64,000 nt of DNA, from NCBI GenBank assembly GCA_023436585.1, contig JAEZIN010000028.1, positions 124,001 through 188,000 on the forward strand. The letters run 5' to 3'. Numbering within the stretch: the stretch's first letter is position 1; each line of letters starts with the position of its first letter. Source of the DNA: Bacillota bacterium. Lineage in GTDB: Bacteria > Bacillota > Clostridia > Christensenellales > Aristaeellaceae. The translations under genes were made by a program, and so were the position numbers. Positions 1 to 9,060 of this stretch are shown here, piece after piece. Below the pieces are notes generated by a model. The model did no database searches. It was not told where the DNA came from and saw only the letters and a program-made list of their open reading frames with translations.

Positions 1-963
1 TGGGGCAAGTGGGGAGAGCATCATGTCTATCCGCTGGCTTTGAAAGGAACGGGTTCCATCATACCGCCTGTGATGCAAAAGGTGATGGGGGATGCCTTTG
101 CCAAAGCATTTCCGCACAAGCAAATCATGGTGCGCAATGCTGAGCGTTTCCGCGGCTATAATGTGGGCTTCTACTGGGACTCCTTTGCGCTGCGGGATGA
201 CAGGACATCCGGCTTACTGATCATGGAGCGGGATGCGTGGCGCACCCAGATGATGGGCGGAGAAATCGCTTACGATTGGGGCGATCTGAGGCCGATTGGC
301 TGGAATCCGGATGAAACCTTGGCCAAGGATGAATGCACCGATTATGTGATTGAATGGATACAAAAAATCCACACCTCCCACCTCGGCTGGGTCGCGAATT
401 ACACGCAAGGCGACCCGACCCTGTCTGATAATGCGGCGCGGATGCAAAAAGCGCTAGGGTACCGGTATGTGATTGAACAAGCGGCGTATCCCGAAACCGT
501 GCAGCCTGGCAATGCCCTCTCACTGACATTTGATGTAGCCAACGTCGGCAACGCACCATTCTATTACATGTGGCCGGTGGAATTAAGCCTGCTGAATGCA
601 AAGCGCGAGCCCGTATGGAAAAATGTCATTCATGTGGATATCCGCAAATGGCTGCCGGGTCAAACCTATACCGTCCAGGATACCTTTGAACTTCCGCAGG
701 ACCTTAAGCCAGGTACATATACCCTTGCGTTGGCAGTTCTGGACCCATCCGGCAACGTACCCTCCCTTCGCTTTGCAAATACCAACTATTACAAAGGAGG
801 ACGGACACCGCTAGGTGTGATCGGTATCGGGGAAGCGGCACAAACCACGGAGATCGGACCTTTTGACAGCCTGTACAGCGACCATAGCCTGTATTACACC
901 CTCGATGGTGACCACAACCCGCCGATTGAAGATACGCAAGTGTATGCAGATGTAAATCCTTAA
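1..963 (+). CDS. DUF4832 domain protein, C-terminal part (5' end outside window)
   Basis: The reading frame is open from base 1, so this is the C-terminal 320 residues of a longer protein; an internal TTG at 40 is not a credible start. The last third (about residues 165-280, LGYRYVIEQAAYPETV followed by a VANVGNAPFYY stretch) has the pattern of the DUF4832 beta-sandwich, a domain usually found behind a TIM-barrel-like region in secreted or cytosolic glycan-processing proteins of Bacillota and Bacteroidota. No enzymatic activity is established for the family. The gene converges on the LacI gene, their ends overlapping by 4 bases, and no terminator hairpin separates them. Assignment to the family is by pattern recognition and is fairly sure; function is unknown. 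Confidence 0.75.
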   Translation, partial: WGKWGEHHVYPLALKGTGSIIPPVMQKVMGDAFAKAFPHKQIMVRNAERFRGYNVGFYWDSFALRDDRTSGLLIMERDAWRTQMMGGEIAYDWGDLRPIGWNPDETLAKDECTDYVIEWIQKIHTSHLGWVANYTQGDPTLSDNAARMQKALGYRYVIEQAAYPETVQPGNALSLTFDVANVGNAPFYYMWPVELSLLNAKREPVWKNVIHVDIRKWLPGQTYTVQDTFELPQDLKPGTYTLALAVLDPSGNVPSLRFANTNYYKGGRTPLGVIGIGEAAQTTEIGPFDSLYSDHSLYYTLDGDHNPPIEDTQVYADVNP

Positions 964-1967
964 ACAGACTCTCTCTCAATCAGCTTGGTAGGCAGTACGA
1001 CGCGGCGCGGCAAAGGAAAAGGCTCATTCAGCCTTTGGTGCACCAAATCCACAGCCATCAGGCCCATCTCATTGGCCGGAATCTCAAAGGTGGTTAGCGG
1101 CGGACTGGAAAATTTGGATAGTTCAATATTGGTGATACCGATGACCGCCATTTGATTGGGAACGCTGATGCCCATGGAATACAAGGCACTCAATGCTGCG
1201 ATGGCCATCAGATCACTGGCCGCAAACAAGGCTGTAGGTGGATTCGGCCGCCCCATCATCTCGCGAACCTGCGCCATGCACGTCAGCTCATCCCATTGGC
1301 AGTTATGCACCCATTCCTTTCGGATGGGCAGCTCGGCAGCCAGCAAGGCATGAAGATACCCCTGATAACGCCCGTTGTCCTCCAGACTATCCCCAGGGCT
1401 CCCGCCAATGAAAGCGATATCCCGGTGTCCGCGCGCAATCAAGGTTTCCACAGCCCTCTTGCCGGTCAAATACTGGTCGTAGCAAACGTTGTCGATATCC
1501 TCATGCTGCGTATCCACCCCGACGCACACAGGGATTTTGGCACCTAAATTGCGGTACAGTGTCGGGGCAAGCGTGTCCATTAGAATCAGCGCATCCGGCG
1601 GGTTTTCCAGTATGTCGCTGAGCACGCTGCGCGTTTTCAGTTCAAACTGTGAACGCAAAAAATCCATGACGTAACCGTAGTGCATCAATCGCTCCTCGAT
1701 ACCTGAAAGGATGCTCATGAAGTACGGGTCGCGATACTTGCCCGTGACAATGCTCAGCACGCAGCCCACGCGCCGGCTTTTGCGCAGTTCCCCGCGAACC
1801 GTCTCTACATGCGGATGCGGTACCTGATACCCAGCTTGTGCAATGGCTTTCCACACCCGGTCATGCGTTTCCGGGCGCATACGATAGGTTTTGTCGTTGT
1901 TGACAACACGAGATACCGTCGCTACCGACACATTGGCCAGCCGCGCGATATCCTTCATTGTACTCAT
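960..1967 (-). CDS. LacI-family transcriptional regulator
   Basis: 335 residues. An N-terminal LacI helix-turn-helix (MKDIARLANVSVATVSRVVN) is followed by a periplasmic-binding-protein-like effector domain (about 65-330; GHRDIAFIGG, AASDLMAIAAL, MAVIGITNIELSKFSSPPLTT). The ATG at 1967 is chosen over the upstream one at 1985 because GGAGG lies 8-9 bases before it. The hinge region (YQVPHPHVETVRG) lacks the usual LAR motif, and the reading head differs from the two LacI proteins further along, so it probably binds a different operator. It is divergent from the Gfo/Idh-ABC operon and likely controls that operon and itself through the 175-bp gap. Confidence 0.93.
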   Translation of the reverse strand: MSTMKDIARLANVSVATVSRVVNNDKTYRMRPETHDRVWKAIAQAGYQVPHPHVETVRGELRKSRRVGCVLSIVTGKYRDPYFMSILSGIEERLMHYGYVMDFLRSQFELKTRSVLSDILENPPDALILMDTLAPTLYRNLGAKIPVCVGVDTQHEDIDNVCYDQYLTGKRAVETLIARGHRDIAFIGGSPGDSLEDNGRYQGYLHALLAAELPIRKEWVHNCQWDELTCMAQVREMMGRPNPPTALFAASDLMAIAALSALYSMGISVPNQMAVIGITNIELSKFSSPPLTTFEIPANEMGLMAVDLVHQRLNEPFPLPRRVVLPTKLIERESV

Positions 1968-2004
1968 GTAATCATCTCCCTCCATCTACTGTAACATAGA
2001 ACGC

Positions 2005-2047
2005 AAAATATTACCAGCAGAAAGCGCAAATTCAACGAAAATATTAC
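2005..2047. promoter_or_regulatory. Direct repeat AAAATATTAC x2, candidate regulator site
   Basis: AAAATATTAC occurs at 2005-2014 and 2038-2047, 33 bases apart (about three helical turns); the second copy runs into TTACGTAA, a perfect 8-bp palindrome at 2044-2051. It lies just upstream of the -35 of the rightward promoter and 40-80 bases upstream of the lacI start. It is a candidate site for the adjacent LacI regulator; this is inference. Confidence 0.4.
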
Positions 2048-2055
2048 GTAACTTG

Positions 2056-2084
2056 TTGATTCGAGGTTGAAAGGCCGATATACT
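2056..2084 (+). promoter_or_regulatory. Sigma-A promoter of the Gfo/Idh-ABC operon
   Basis: TTGATT at 2056-2061 and TATACT at 2079-2084 with a 17-base spacer, about 60 bases upstream of the first gene of the operon. Confidence 0.65.
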
Positions 2085-2143
2085 GTAAAAAACGGTGCAT
2101 TAAAGCAGGGATTTCCTGTTCATATTTTATCCATGGAGGCATT

Positions 2144-3388
2144 ATGCGCATTGCTTTAGTCGGTGCAGGACATCGCGGCAGGATCTATGCGGATTACATA
2201 CAAAGTACAGGCCGCGCGCAAATCGTTGCGGTGGTGGAGCCCAGCGAACAGCGGCGCCGGGCTGCCGCGGAAGCTTACGGCATACCGGCCGACCGGTGCT
2301 TTGCAACGGCCAAATCACTCTGGGCGCTTGGGAAGATCGCCGATGGCGCAATCATCGCCTCCATGGATCGGGATCACTACGCACAGGCTATGGCGGCCAT
2401 GGAGTTAGGTTACGACCTGCTGTTGGAAAAGCCGATCTCCCCGGTCTTGTCGGAATGCGTGGCGCTCCGCGATCAGGCGAGGGCCTTTGGGCGGCGTGTG
2501 ACTGTGTGTCACGTGCTGCGCTACACTCCCTTTTTCATTACGCTCAAGCAATTGTTAGATAAGCGCGTTGTGGGGCGGCCAATATGCATCCGGCATGAGG
2601 AAAACATCGGCAATTTCCATATGGCTCACAGCTTTGTACGCGGCAACTGGGCCTATCAAACGCAGAGCAGCCCGATCATTCTGCAAAAATCCTGCCACGA
2701 TATGGATATCCTGGTGTGGCTGACGGGCAGCCGTTGCGAAACACTCTCGTCCATCGGCGCGCTTCATTACTTTACACCCTCAAACGCTCCCAAAGGCAGT
2801 GCCGACCGTTGCGCGGATTGCGTCGTGCGCGAGACTTGCCGCTTTGATGCCGAGAAGTGTTACCTGCCAATTGCAGGTGAATGGCCAGCTGTCGTCGTCA
2901 CTCCCGACCAATCGCAAGACGGGTTGCGCGCAGCGCTCAAAAATGGGCCATATGGGCGCTGTGTCTACCGCTGCGGCAATGATGTGTGCGATGATCAAGC
3001 CACGCTCATGGCACTTGAGAATGGCCTATCGGTAACATTCGGAATGTCGGCATTTACCAACAGAATATGCCGCACCATTCGCATTCTCTGCGAGGATGGC
3101 GAGATTTCCGGCAATGATGAGGAGCGCCGCATCACCATCACACGTTTTGCATCCAACAATGCCGACGCCTATACCGTGGAGGAGATCCACACAGCCATGC
3201 CGGGCAGCGGTCATGGCGGCGGTGATTACCAGCTGGCGGACGACTTCCTGCGAACCCTGGCTGGCGAGCAAACGAACAGCTGCTCCTCATTGGATGATTC
3301 CATTGAGAGCCACCTGATGGCATTTGCGGCGGAACGCAGCCGGCTTGCGGGCGGTGAGCGCGTTGCGCTGAATTCATTGCGGCAGTAG
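2144..3388 (+). CDS. Gfo/Idh/MocA-family oxidoreductase
   Basis: 414 residues. A Rossmann NAD(P) site opens the protein (ALVGAGHRGRIYADY), followed by the family's EKPIS motif near residue 100 and the KSCHDMDIL stretch near 185 that holds the catalytic-type His-Asp. Relatives oxidise or epimerise sugars and cyclitols with NAD(P). A cysteine-rich insert at about 222-290 (CADCVVRETC, EKCY, GRCVYRCGNDVC) is not part of the core fold and could bind a metal. First gene of an operon with two permeases and an SBP, so it probably acts on the imported sugar derivative. A good GGAGG lies before the ATG. The family is certain; the substrate is unknown. Confidence 0.92.
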   Translation: MRIALVGAGHRGRIYADYIQSTGRAQIVAVVEPSEQRRRAAAEAYGIPADRCFATAKSLWALGKIADGAIIASMDRDHYAQAMAAMELGYDLLLEKPISPVLSECVALRDQARAFGRRVTVCHVLRYTPFFITLKQLLDKRVVGRPICIRHEENIGNFHMAHSFVRGNWAYQTQSSPIILQKSCHDMDILVWLTGSRCETLSSIGALHYFTPSNAPKGSADRCADCVVRETCRFDAEKCYLPIAGEWPAVVVTPDQSQDGLRAALKNGPYGRCVYRCGNDVCDDQATLMALENGLSVTFGMSAFTNRICRTIRILCEDGEISGNDEERRITITRFASNNADAYTVEEIHTAMPGSGHGGGDYQLADDFLRTLAGEQTNSCSSLDDSIESHLMAFAAERSRLAGGERVALNSLRQ

Positions 3389-3413
3389 CCTAATTCGTAT
3401 GGGAGGTGAAGAT

Positions 3414-4361
3414 ATGCTGGTGAAACAGGCACAAGTGACTCGCGGCAAGCGCAACGGATTTCTGTGGGAAATGCGGCGCCATAGGACCTTGTATCTCATG
3501 TGCGTGCCTGCACTTTTACTCCTGGTAGGCCTTTGCTACATTCCCTTCGGCGGCGTATGGATGGCTTTTACCAACTATAAGCTGCTGGATGGGATATTCG
3601 GCAGTGAGTTTGCGGGGCTGAAATACTTCCGAATGTTCTTTATCAGTGATCAAGCATTGCGCACGGTAGGCAATACCCTCATCATCAACGCATGGGGATT
3701 GGTACTGGGTTTGATATTTCCTATTTCGCTGGCTGTCGCGCTCAATGAAATGCGAAAGGGTATATTCAAGCGCTTGACCCAAGGCGTTATGTTCTTTCCG
3801 TACTTCCTTTCATGGATCGTTGTCGGCGCTATCTCCTGGGCGCTGTTCAATTCGGATACTGGCGTCATCAACTCACTCTTTAAGAGCTTAGACTGGAAGC
3901 CGGTGAAGTGGCTGGCAAAGGGTGAATATTGGAAGGGATTTTTGATCGCCTTTAATGTGTGGAAATGGAGCGGTTACAGCAGCATCGTCTACATGGCCGC
4001 CATGGCAAACTTTGATCCTTACTTATACCAGGCAGCCGAAGTGGATGGGGCGAGCAAATGGCAGTGCATTGTGCACCTCACGCTTCCCATGCTCAAGCCG
4101 TCTGCCGTGGTGCTGACCTTGCTGAGCGTCGGGCGAATTTTCTACGGTGATTTCGGCATGGTGTGGGGCATCATCGGCAACAACCCTGTCATTGGTCCAT
4201 GGGTCAACGTCATTGATACGTATGTGTTCACCAGTATGCGGACACTGGGCTTTTCCTACACCACGGCGGTGGGGCTCATGCAATCGGTTCTGGGTCTGAT
4301 TTTAGTGACGACCGCCAACGCCGCTGCCAAGCGGATCAACGATGGGGAGGGATTGTTTTGA
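3414..4361 (+). CDS. Sugar ABC transporter permease, LplB type
   Basis: 315 residues, six predicted membrane segments, and the permease EAA loop (QAAEVDGASKWQCIVHLTLP) that docks the ATPase. The start at 3414 is preferred over the ATG at 3399 because GGGAGGTG lies between the two. It follows the oxidoreductase by 25 bases and its stop overlaps the next start by one base. Members pair with an LplC-type permease and an SBP to import oligosaccharides. No ATPase gene is linked. Confidence 0.93.
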   Translation: MLVKQAQVTRGKRNGFLWEMRRHRTLYLMCVPALLLLVGLCYIPFGGVWMAFTNYKLLDGIFGSEFAGLKYFRMFFISDQALRTVGNTLIINAWGLVLGLIFPISLAVALNEMRKGIFKRLTQGVMFFPYFLSWIVVGAISWALFNSDTGVINSLFKSLDWKPVKWLAKGEYWKGFLIAFNVWKWSGYSSIVYMAAMANFDPYLYQAAEVDGASKWQCIVHLTLPMLKPSAVVLTLLSVGRIFYGDFGMVWGIIGNNPVIGPWVNVIDTYVFTSMRTLGFSYTTAVGLMQSVLGLILVTTANAAAKRINDGEGLF

Positions 4362-5278
4362 TGCGAATAAGTCTGCGCGCAAATCGCCGCTCCATTCACC
4401 ACTCCCTGGGGGATCGTGTTTTCAAGGCAATTTGCGTGGCATTTTTGCTGTTCTTTGCCGCGGTGTGCCTATATCCGTTGCTTTTGGTCCTGGGTGTTTC
4501 CTTTTCCGATGAGACGGATGTTTTGAAATATGGCTACGCCTTGTGGCCGCGCAATTTTTCCACTGCCACATACCGCTACATCTTTATGCAGAGCGGCAGC
4601 AGAATTTTCGACAGCTACGGCATTACCATTTTGACCACTGCGCTTGGCACTTTGGGTTCGCTTTTGGTGACCGGCATGATATCCTTCGCATTGTCCATGA
4701 AGCAGCTGCGCTACCGCAATGTGATTGCGTTCCTGTGCAACTTTACCATTATTTTCAGCGCGGGGCTCGTGCCCTGGTATATGATATGCACCAAGGTGTA
4801 CGGTTTCAGCAATTCCCTGCTGGGGCTGATTGTGCCCAGCATGTTCAGTGTATGGTATATGTTCATGCTGCGGACCTTTTTTGCGGATATCCCGCCATCA
4901 CTGTATGAGTCCGCAACGCTGGACGGCGCGGGGTACTTCAGCATCTTCTGGCGCATTGCCGTGCCTCTTTGCAAAACGGGCCTGCTTACCATCGGCTTTA
5001 TGTACGCGCTGAACTATTGGAACAACTGGTGGAATGCGCTTTTGTTTATCGACCGCAAAGAACTCTTTCCGCTCCAATACCTATTGTACAACGTGCTCAG
5101 CAATGTCAATGCCATCAAAGGCGGCATGATTCCCGCAGGGGCCAGCTCTGTCAAAATCCCCGCTGAAACCGTAAAGATGGCCCTGACCATCATCACCATC
5201 GGGCCCATCGTGTTATTGTATCCGTTTATCCAGAAGTATTTCGTCAGCGGTATCACCAGCGGCGCGGTAAAGGAATAA
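4361..5278 (+). CDS. Sugar ABC transporter permease, LplC/YtcP type
   Basis: 305 residues with six membrane segments and the EAA loop ESATLDGAGYFSIFWRIAVP. The C-terminal PFIQKYFVSGITSGAVKE is typical of this permease group. The ATG at 4361 is translationally coupled to the previous stop (TGATG overlap), and GGGGAGGG lies about ten bases upstream. It forms the membrane channel with the preceding permease. Confidence 0.93.
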   Translation: MRISLRANRRSIHHSLGDRVFKAICVAFLLFFAAVCLYPLLLVLGVSFSDETDVLKYGYALWPRNFSTATYRYIFMQSGSRIFDSYGITILTTALGTLGSLLVTGMISFALSMKQLRYRNVIAFLCNFTIIFSAGLVPWYMICTKVYGFSNSLLGLIVPSMFSVWYMFMLRTFFADIPPSLYESATLDGAGYFSIFWRIAVPLCKTGLLTIGFMYALNYWNNWWNALLFIDRKELFPLQYLLYNVLSNVNAIKGGMIPAGASSVKIPAETVKMALTIITIGPIVLLYPFIQKYFVSGITSGAVKE

Positions 5279-5341
5279 ACCCTCATCCCGTTTGCAAAGC
5301 CCTGAATGGGCTGCAATATAAATCTCAAAGGAGGAAGACTC

Positions 5342-6781
5342 ATGAAACGGATCGCAACCTTGGTATTGGCAATGCTGATGGTGCTGGGCTTGATGGCAGG
5401 TTCCGCAAGCGCAACGGAAAAAGTCACCATCCTGTATCCCGGCGAAGAGTCCGACCGTATGACCGAACTGCTAAATGGCGAACTCGGTGCGGCACTTTTG
5501 CAAGACCTGGATCTGCAGCTCGAAATGGTCTACGTTCCCTGGGGCGACTACTGGAACATGAAAACCGCAAAGCTGCAAGCCGGCGATGCCATTGACCTGT
5601 ACTGGGACGGCACCGGCAACATCAGCCAGGTGTACAACAGGCAGGAATGCCAGCCCCTGGATGAACTGATTGCCCAATATGGCCAGGACATGCTGAAGGT
5701 TCTGCCCATTGAGCATATCAAGGGCGGCGGCTCTATCGACGGTAAAATTTACGCCATCCCCTCGGCCTACAAGCCCTTCTCGGGCATGCGCCAGCTTGTG
5801 TGCCTGCGCCAGGACATCCTGGAAGCGGTTGGCATGGACAAGGTCGAAACAGCCGAAGATCTGTATAACTTTGCTGTAAAGGCAAAGGAAATGTTCCCTG
5901 AAATCAAGGGTGTTGGCGATCCGATGTACTATCCGCTCACGCGCTACTTCGCGGAAGAACCGCTCATTCTGTGCATTGCCAAGGATGAACTGGTGGCTTA
6001 CAATGAAACCACCCAGAAGGCGGTTAGCTACTTCGAGACCCAGGCTTTCCAGGACCTGTGCAAGTTCAATGGCACATTGGCGGCTGCCGGCCTGTTCTCC
6101 GATGAAGAAACCTTGAATTACGAAAACCGTGACGGCCGTATGGACAGCGGCAATTACCTGTGGCAGGAAGGCTCCCTGGGCAAGGACGCAGAGCGCATCA
6201 ACTCGCTGCGCGGCAATGTGCCCGATGCGAAGCTGGCCACATACCTGCTGGCGCCTGAAAAGCAAAAGTACATTACTTCCGCTGGCGGCGAAGCGCTGTT
6301 CGTTCCGAATACTGCTGCCAATCCGGCCGGCGCCATCAAGTTCTTAAACTGGCTCTACTCCGATGTAAGCCACTACCGCCTCGCCATCTTTGGCGTGGAA
6401 GGCAAGGACTATGTGATTGAGAACGGCCGCATCGCTCCCATTGGCGAAACGCTGCCCGAGCTCTTCTATGAGTGGATGTTCGACAACACCAACTACAAGG
6501 TTTTCTCCAAGGATGTATCCCAGGATTATGTTGATACGTACCTTAATTGGGACAAAGGCGCCGTCAACAGCGCGCTGCTGGGCTTCACCTTCAACAACGA
6601 GAACGTGAAAGAAATCGAAGTCCGCCTGCAAGAGGCGATGACTGATTTCCGTCCGCTCATGACCGGCTTTGTGGACTTTGACACCACCTACCCGGGATTC
6701 ATCCAGAAGCTGAAGGATGCCGGCATCGATGAGTACGTGGCGGAAGTGCAGCGTCAGATCGATGCATATATCGCAAAGTAA
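5342..6781 (+). CDS. Extracellular sugar-binding protein of ABC transporter (LplA-like)
   Basis: 479 residues. A signal peptide of about 24 residues ends in ASA with no lipobox cysteine. The mature protein is a family-1-type SBP; the C-terminal part (YRLAIFGVEGKDYVIENG) resembles the DUF3502 segment of LipO/LplA proteins. The start is the ATG at 5342 because AAAGGAGGAAG lies just before it; the longer frame from 5306 has no such site. Last gene of the operon, followed by a strong terminator. It presumably captures the substrate for the two permeases upstream. Confidence 0.92.
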   Translation: MKRIATLVLAMLMVLGLMAGSASATEKVTILYPGEESDRMTELLNGELGAALLQDLDLQLEMVYVPWGDYWNMKTAKLQAGDAIDLYWDGTGNISQVYNRQECQPLDELIAQYGQDMLKVLPIEHIKGGGSIDGKIYAIPSAYKPFSGMRQLVCLRQDILEAVGMDKVETAEDLYNFAVKAKEMFPEIKGVGDPMYYPLTRYFAEEPLILCIAKDELVAYNETTQKAVSYFETQAFQDLCKFNGTLAAAGLFSDEETLNYENRDGRMDSGNYLWQEGSLGKDAERINSLRGNVPDAKLATYLLAPEKQKYITSAGGEALFVPNTAANPAGAIKFLNWLYSDVSHYRLAIFGVEGKDYVIENGRIAPIGETLPELFYEWMFDNTNYKVFSKDVSQDYVDTYLNWDKGAVNSALLGFTFNNENVKEIEVRLQEAMTDFRPLMTGFVDFDTTYPGFIQKLKDAGIDEYVAEVQRQIDAYIAK

Positions 6782-6803
6782 CAAACACTAGGCGATCCAT
6801 AAA

Positions 6804-6845
6804 AACCTGCCTCACGCAAATCATGCGTGAGGCAGGTTCTTTGTT
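6804..6845. terminator. Bidirectional rho-independent terminator
   Basis: A perfect 15-bp stem (6804-6818 with 6824-6838, arm AACCTGCCTCACGCA) with a 5-base loop, followed by CTTTGTT on the plus strand and TTTTT on the minus strand. It ends the SBP operon and the convergent ROK-SIS gene. Confidence 0.9.
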
Positions 6846-6937
6846 ATTCATCCATTCAATCGGTCCAAGCCATGACTCGCAAATGTTCCATACTGACCGG
6901 GCAGCGAGAAGTCTTCCCCGGCGGCCTGCTTAAACCT

Positions 6938-8617
6938 TTACCTTGCCTCCCCGTTGCCGAAAAAGTGCTCTTCCAGCATGGCACACAAGGCATGGTAGGC
7001 AGGCAGATGCAACTCCTGCACATCCGCCGGGCAGTTGCCCTGCACGATCACCGCTTCATCGGCCACCTCCGCCAGCTTGCCGCCGGTACCGCCGGTGAGG
7101 CCAATAACAGTGAGTCCCCGGGCCTTGGCCGTCTGCGCCGCCAGCAGAACGTTGCGGGCATTGCCACTGGTGCTGATCCCAAGAAATATATCGCCCTGGC
7201 GGCCATAACCTACCACCTGCTGAGCAAACGCAAGCTCCGGGCTGACATCATTGGCAAAGGCGGTGTTCAGCACACTGTGCTCACTGTGCACGATCACCGG
7301 CAGCGCCCGCTGCAGCTTTTGATGCGCATCCGGCATGCTTTCGCCGGCGTATCTTTGCACTGCTTCCTGTTCTTCCTCTTTCAGCGGTCTTCTTAGATAA
7401 AAGCCCTTCATCAGTTCGCCCGCAATGTGCTGGGCATCGGCGCAGCTTCCGCCGTTACCGGCAATCAGCAATTTTCCGCCCTGGGCGAAGCATTCTTTTA
7501 ATGTCTGGTACACTGTAAGCAGTTCTTCCCGCTGCGCTTCAAGCGCCGGATGGCGTACTATAGCCCGGTCCAGATGGGAAAGCACCTTAGGATTGCGTTC
7601 ATGCGCCGCCTCCATGGGATCGATATGCAGGGCATGAAGGGCGACCATGATGCTGGCCAAATCGCCCAGCGCTTCGCCGGTCATGGCGGGTACCACCTTC
7701 AGGCCGCTTAATGAAAAGGGGATGGCTTCCCGTTTGAGCGCTGCCTCCATGCTTGGGCGCAGCAGCTCCTCACAGCGGACGAACACGCTGCCGATGACGA
7801 TGCATTCCGGGTTGAGGGTGTCCACCAGCAGGCTCAAGCCACGCCCCAGCATTTCGCCCACATGGGCAAAGATCGCTTCGGCGTCCGCATCCCCCTGCTT
7901 GGCATAATCCGCAATCAGCTTGGTGGTGATGTCCTCTGGCCGCACGCTGTCCGTTACCCATTTGGGCGGTTTTCCTTCTTCTACGAGCCGCTTTGTCCAG
8001 GCCTGGGCCTGGCGGCCGATACCACCGCCGCTGGTATATCCCTCAAAAGAGCCGGCCTTTCCAAACCCAACCGGCCCATCCTCCGTCAGACGCAGATGCC
8101 CTACCTCGCCCCCCATGTCGCTCATGCCGCACAGAAGATTGCCCTCGGCGATGATCCCGGCTCCCATGCCGGTACCCATGGTCAAAAAGATCATATTCTG
8201 GGTGCCCCGCCCGGCGCCTAATTTCCATTCCACCAAGGCGCAGGCATTGGCGTCGTTTTGCAAAAAGGCGGGTATGCCATACCGCTCGGTAAGCATCCTC
8301 GTCAAGGGAACATTTACCCAACCGGGCAGATTGGGCGGGCAAAGCACCACCCCGCGCCTGGAATCCAGCGGGCCGCCGCAGCTTACGCCGATGGCGCGCA
8401 GGTCATTGGTATCAAGGCCGTGCTTTTTCAGCATGGCCTCGATGGTTTCATGCAGCCTGGCAAGGGTATAGTCCATTCCCAACTCCGCTTGGGTGGCAAA
8501 GCGCATCTTGTCATCGATGTGAATGCCGCCGTCCACATGCGCAAGCAGCACGGCACACTTGGTGCCGCCGATATCCAGCCCCAGATATGGCTTGTTGATG
8601 GAGCTCTGCTTATTCAT
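6938..8617 (-). CDS. ROK-family sugar kinase fused to GmhA-like SIS domain
   Basis: 559 residues in one frame. Residues 1-335 are a ROK kinase: ATP motif LGLDIGGTKCAV at 12-23, catalytic-type Asp122 in NDANA, and GEVGH at 170-174. The usual zinc motif CxCGxxGC is replaced by GPVGFGKAGSFEGYTSGGG, as in a zinc-free ROK branch. Residues 345-559 are a SIS domain of the sedoheptulose-7-phosphate isomerase type (AGNGGSCADAQHIAGEL at 386-402, STSGNARNV at 482-490). The start at 8617 has AGGGAAGG upstream; the longer frame reads through a decayed gene. The fusion suggests phosphorylation and isomerisation of one sugar by one polypeptide; the substrate is unknown. Confidence 0.9.
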   Translation of the reverse strand: MNKQSSINKPYLGLDIGGTKCAVLLAHVDGGIHIDDKMRFATQAELGMDYTLARLHETIEAMLKKHGLDTNDLRAIGVSCGGPLDSRRGVVLCPPNLPGWVNVPLTRMLTERYGIPAFLQNDANACALVEWKLGAGRGTQNMIFLTMGTGMGAGIIAEGNLLCGMSDMGGEVGHLRLTEDGPVGFGKAGSFEGYTSGGGIGRQAQAWTKRLVEEGKPPKWVTDSVRPEDITTKLIADYAKQGDADAEAIFAHVGEMLGRGLSLLVDTLNPECIVIGSVFVRCEELLRPSMEAALKREAIPFSLSGLKVVPAMTGEALGDLASIMVALHALHIDPMEAAHERNPKVLSHLDRAIVRHPALEAQREELLTVYQTLKECFAQGGKLLIAGNGGSCADAQHIAGELMKGFYLRRPLKEEEQEAVQRYAGESMPDAHQKLQRALPVIVHSEHSVLNTAFANDVSPELAFAQQVVGYGRQGDIFLGISTSGNARNVLLAAQTAKARGLTVIGLTGGTGGKLAEVADEAVIVQGNCPADVQELHLPAYHALCAMLEEHFFGNGEAR

Positions 8618-8639
8618 TGCCTTCCCTCTTTCAATATGT

Positions 8640-9060
8640 ACATGTGCGCTGCGGTACCGCAACATACGATGATAGATTACCAAGTGAATAACAGCCAGCC
8701 GGAAGGGCTGAATCTCCCCAGCAGCAGCTCGGCCACCGCCTGGCCGCCAAATGTATCCAACCCCACACACAGTACCACAATCTGCGCCAAATGCGCAACA
8801 GTAACCGCCTCACTGACGGCGTCGGCATGTAGCCCTGATCCTTCACTGCGTCCTTCCACAGGTGGAAGCCCCGGCCCCTTGTGATTCTGGCGTCCGGCAG
8901 AGGGCATCATCACAGTCCGTGCGCGGCAATCTGCTGGACCATGACAAATACGCAGTGCTGCGGAAAAGCCGCCATATACAAGGCATAACTGAAGTACTAT
9001 GGATGCATCTTCTAAAGCATATCTATCGGTGATAGGATTGCTCATTCGATTGGCTGCATG
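8640..9060 (-). pseudogene. Decayed GH3 beta-glucosidase fragment
   Basis: On the minus strand, 8820-8701 reads AVSEAVTVAHLAQIVVLCVG then LDT and runs straight into FGGQAVAELLLGRFSPSG. These resemble two separate GH3 blocks: the one with the 'AxxADVVVLCxGLD' pattern and the one with 'GGQAxAxLLFGxxSPSGxLP'. The roughly 80-90 residues that normally lie between them are missing. FTW and a stop follow at about 8680. A +/-1 frame beyond this reads SSYVAVPQRTCTY, reminiscent of the GH3 'DYxxxGRTYRY' segment. Upstream (to about 9060) only faint similarity remains. The stretch has no usable start and fills the gap between the ROK-SIS and GH10 genes. Read from pattern alone, not from an alignment. Confidence 0.6.

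Noticed and set aside
5471..6265. 264-codon minus-strand frame opposite the first SBP
   Set aside because: Antisense shadow with no ribosome site and no recognisable motif.
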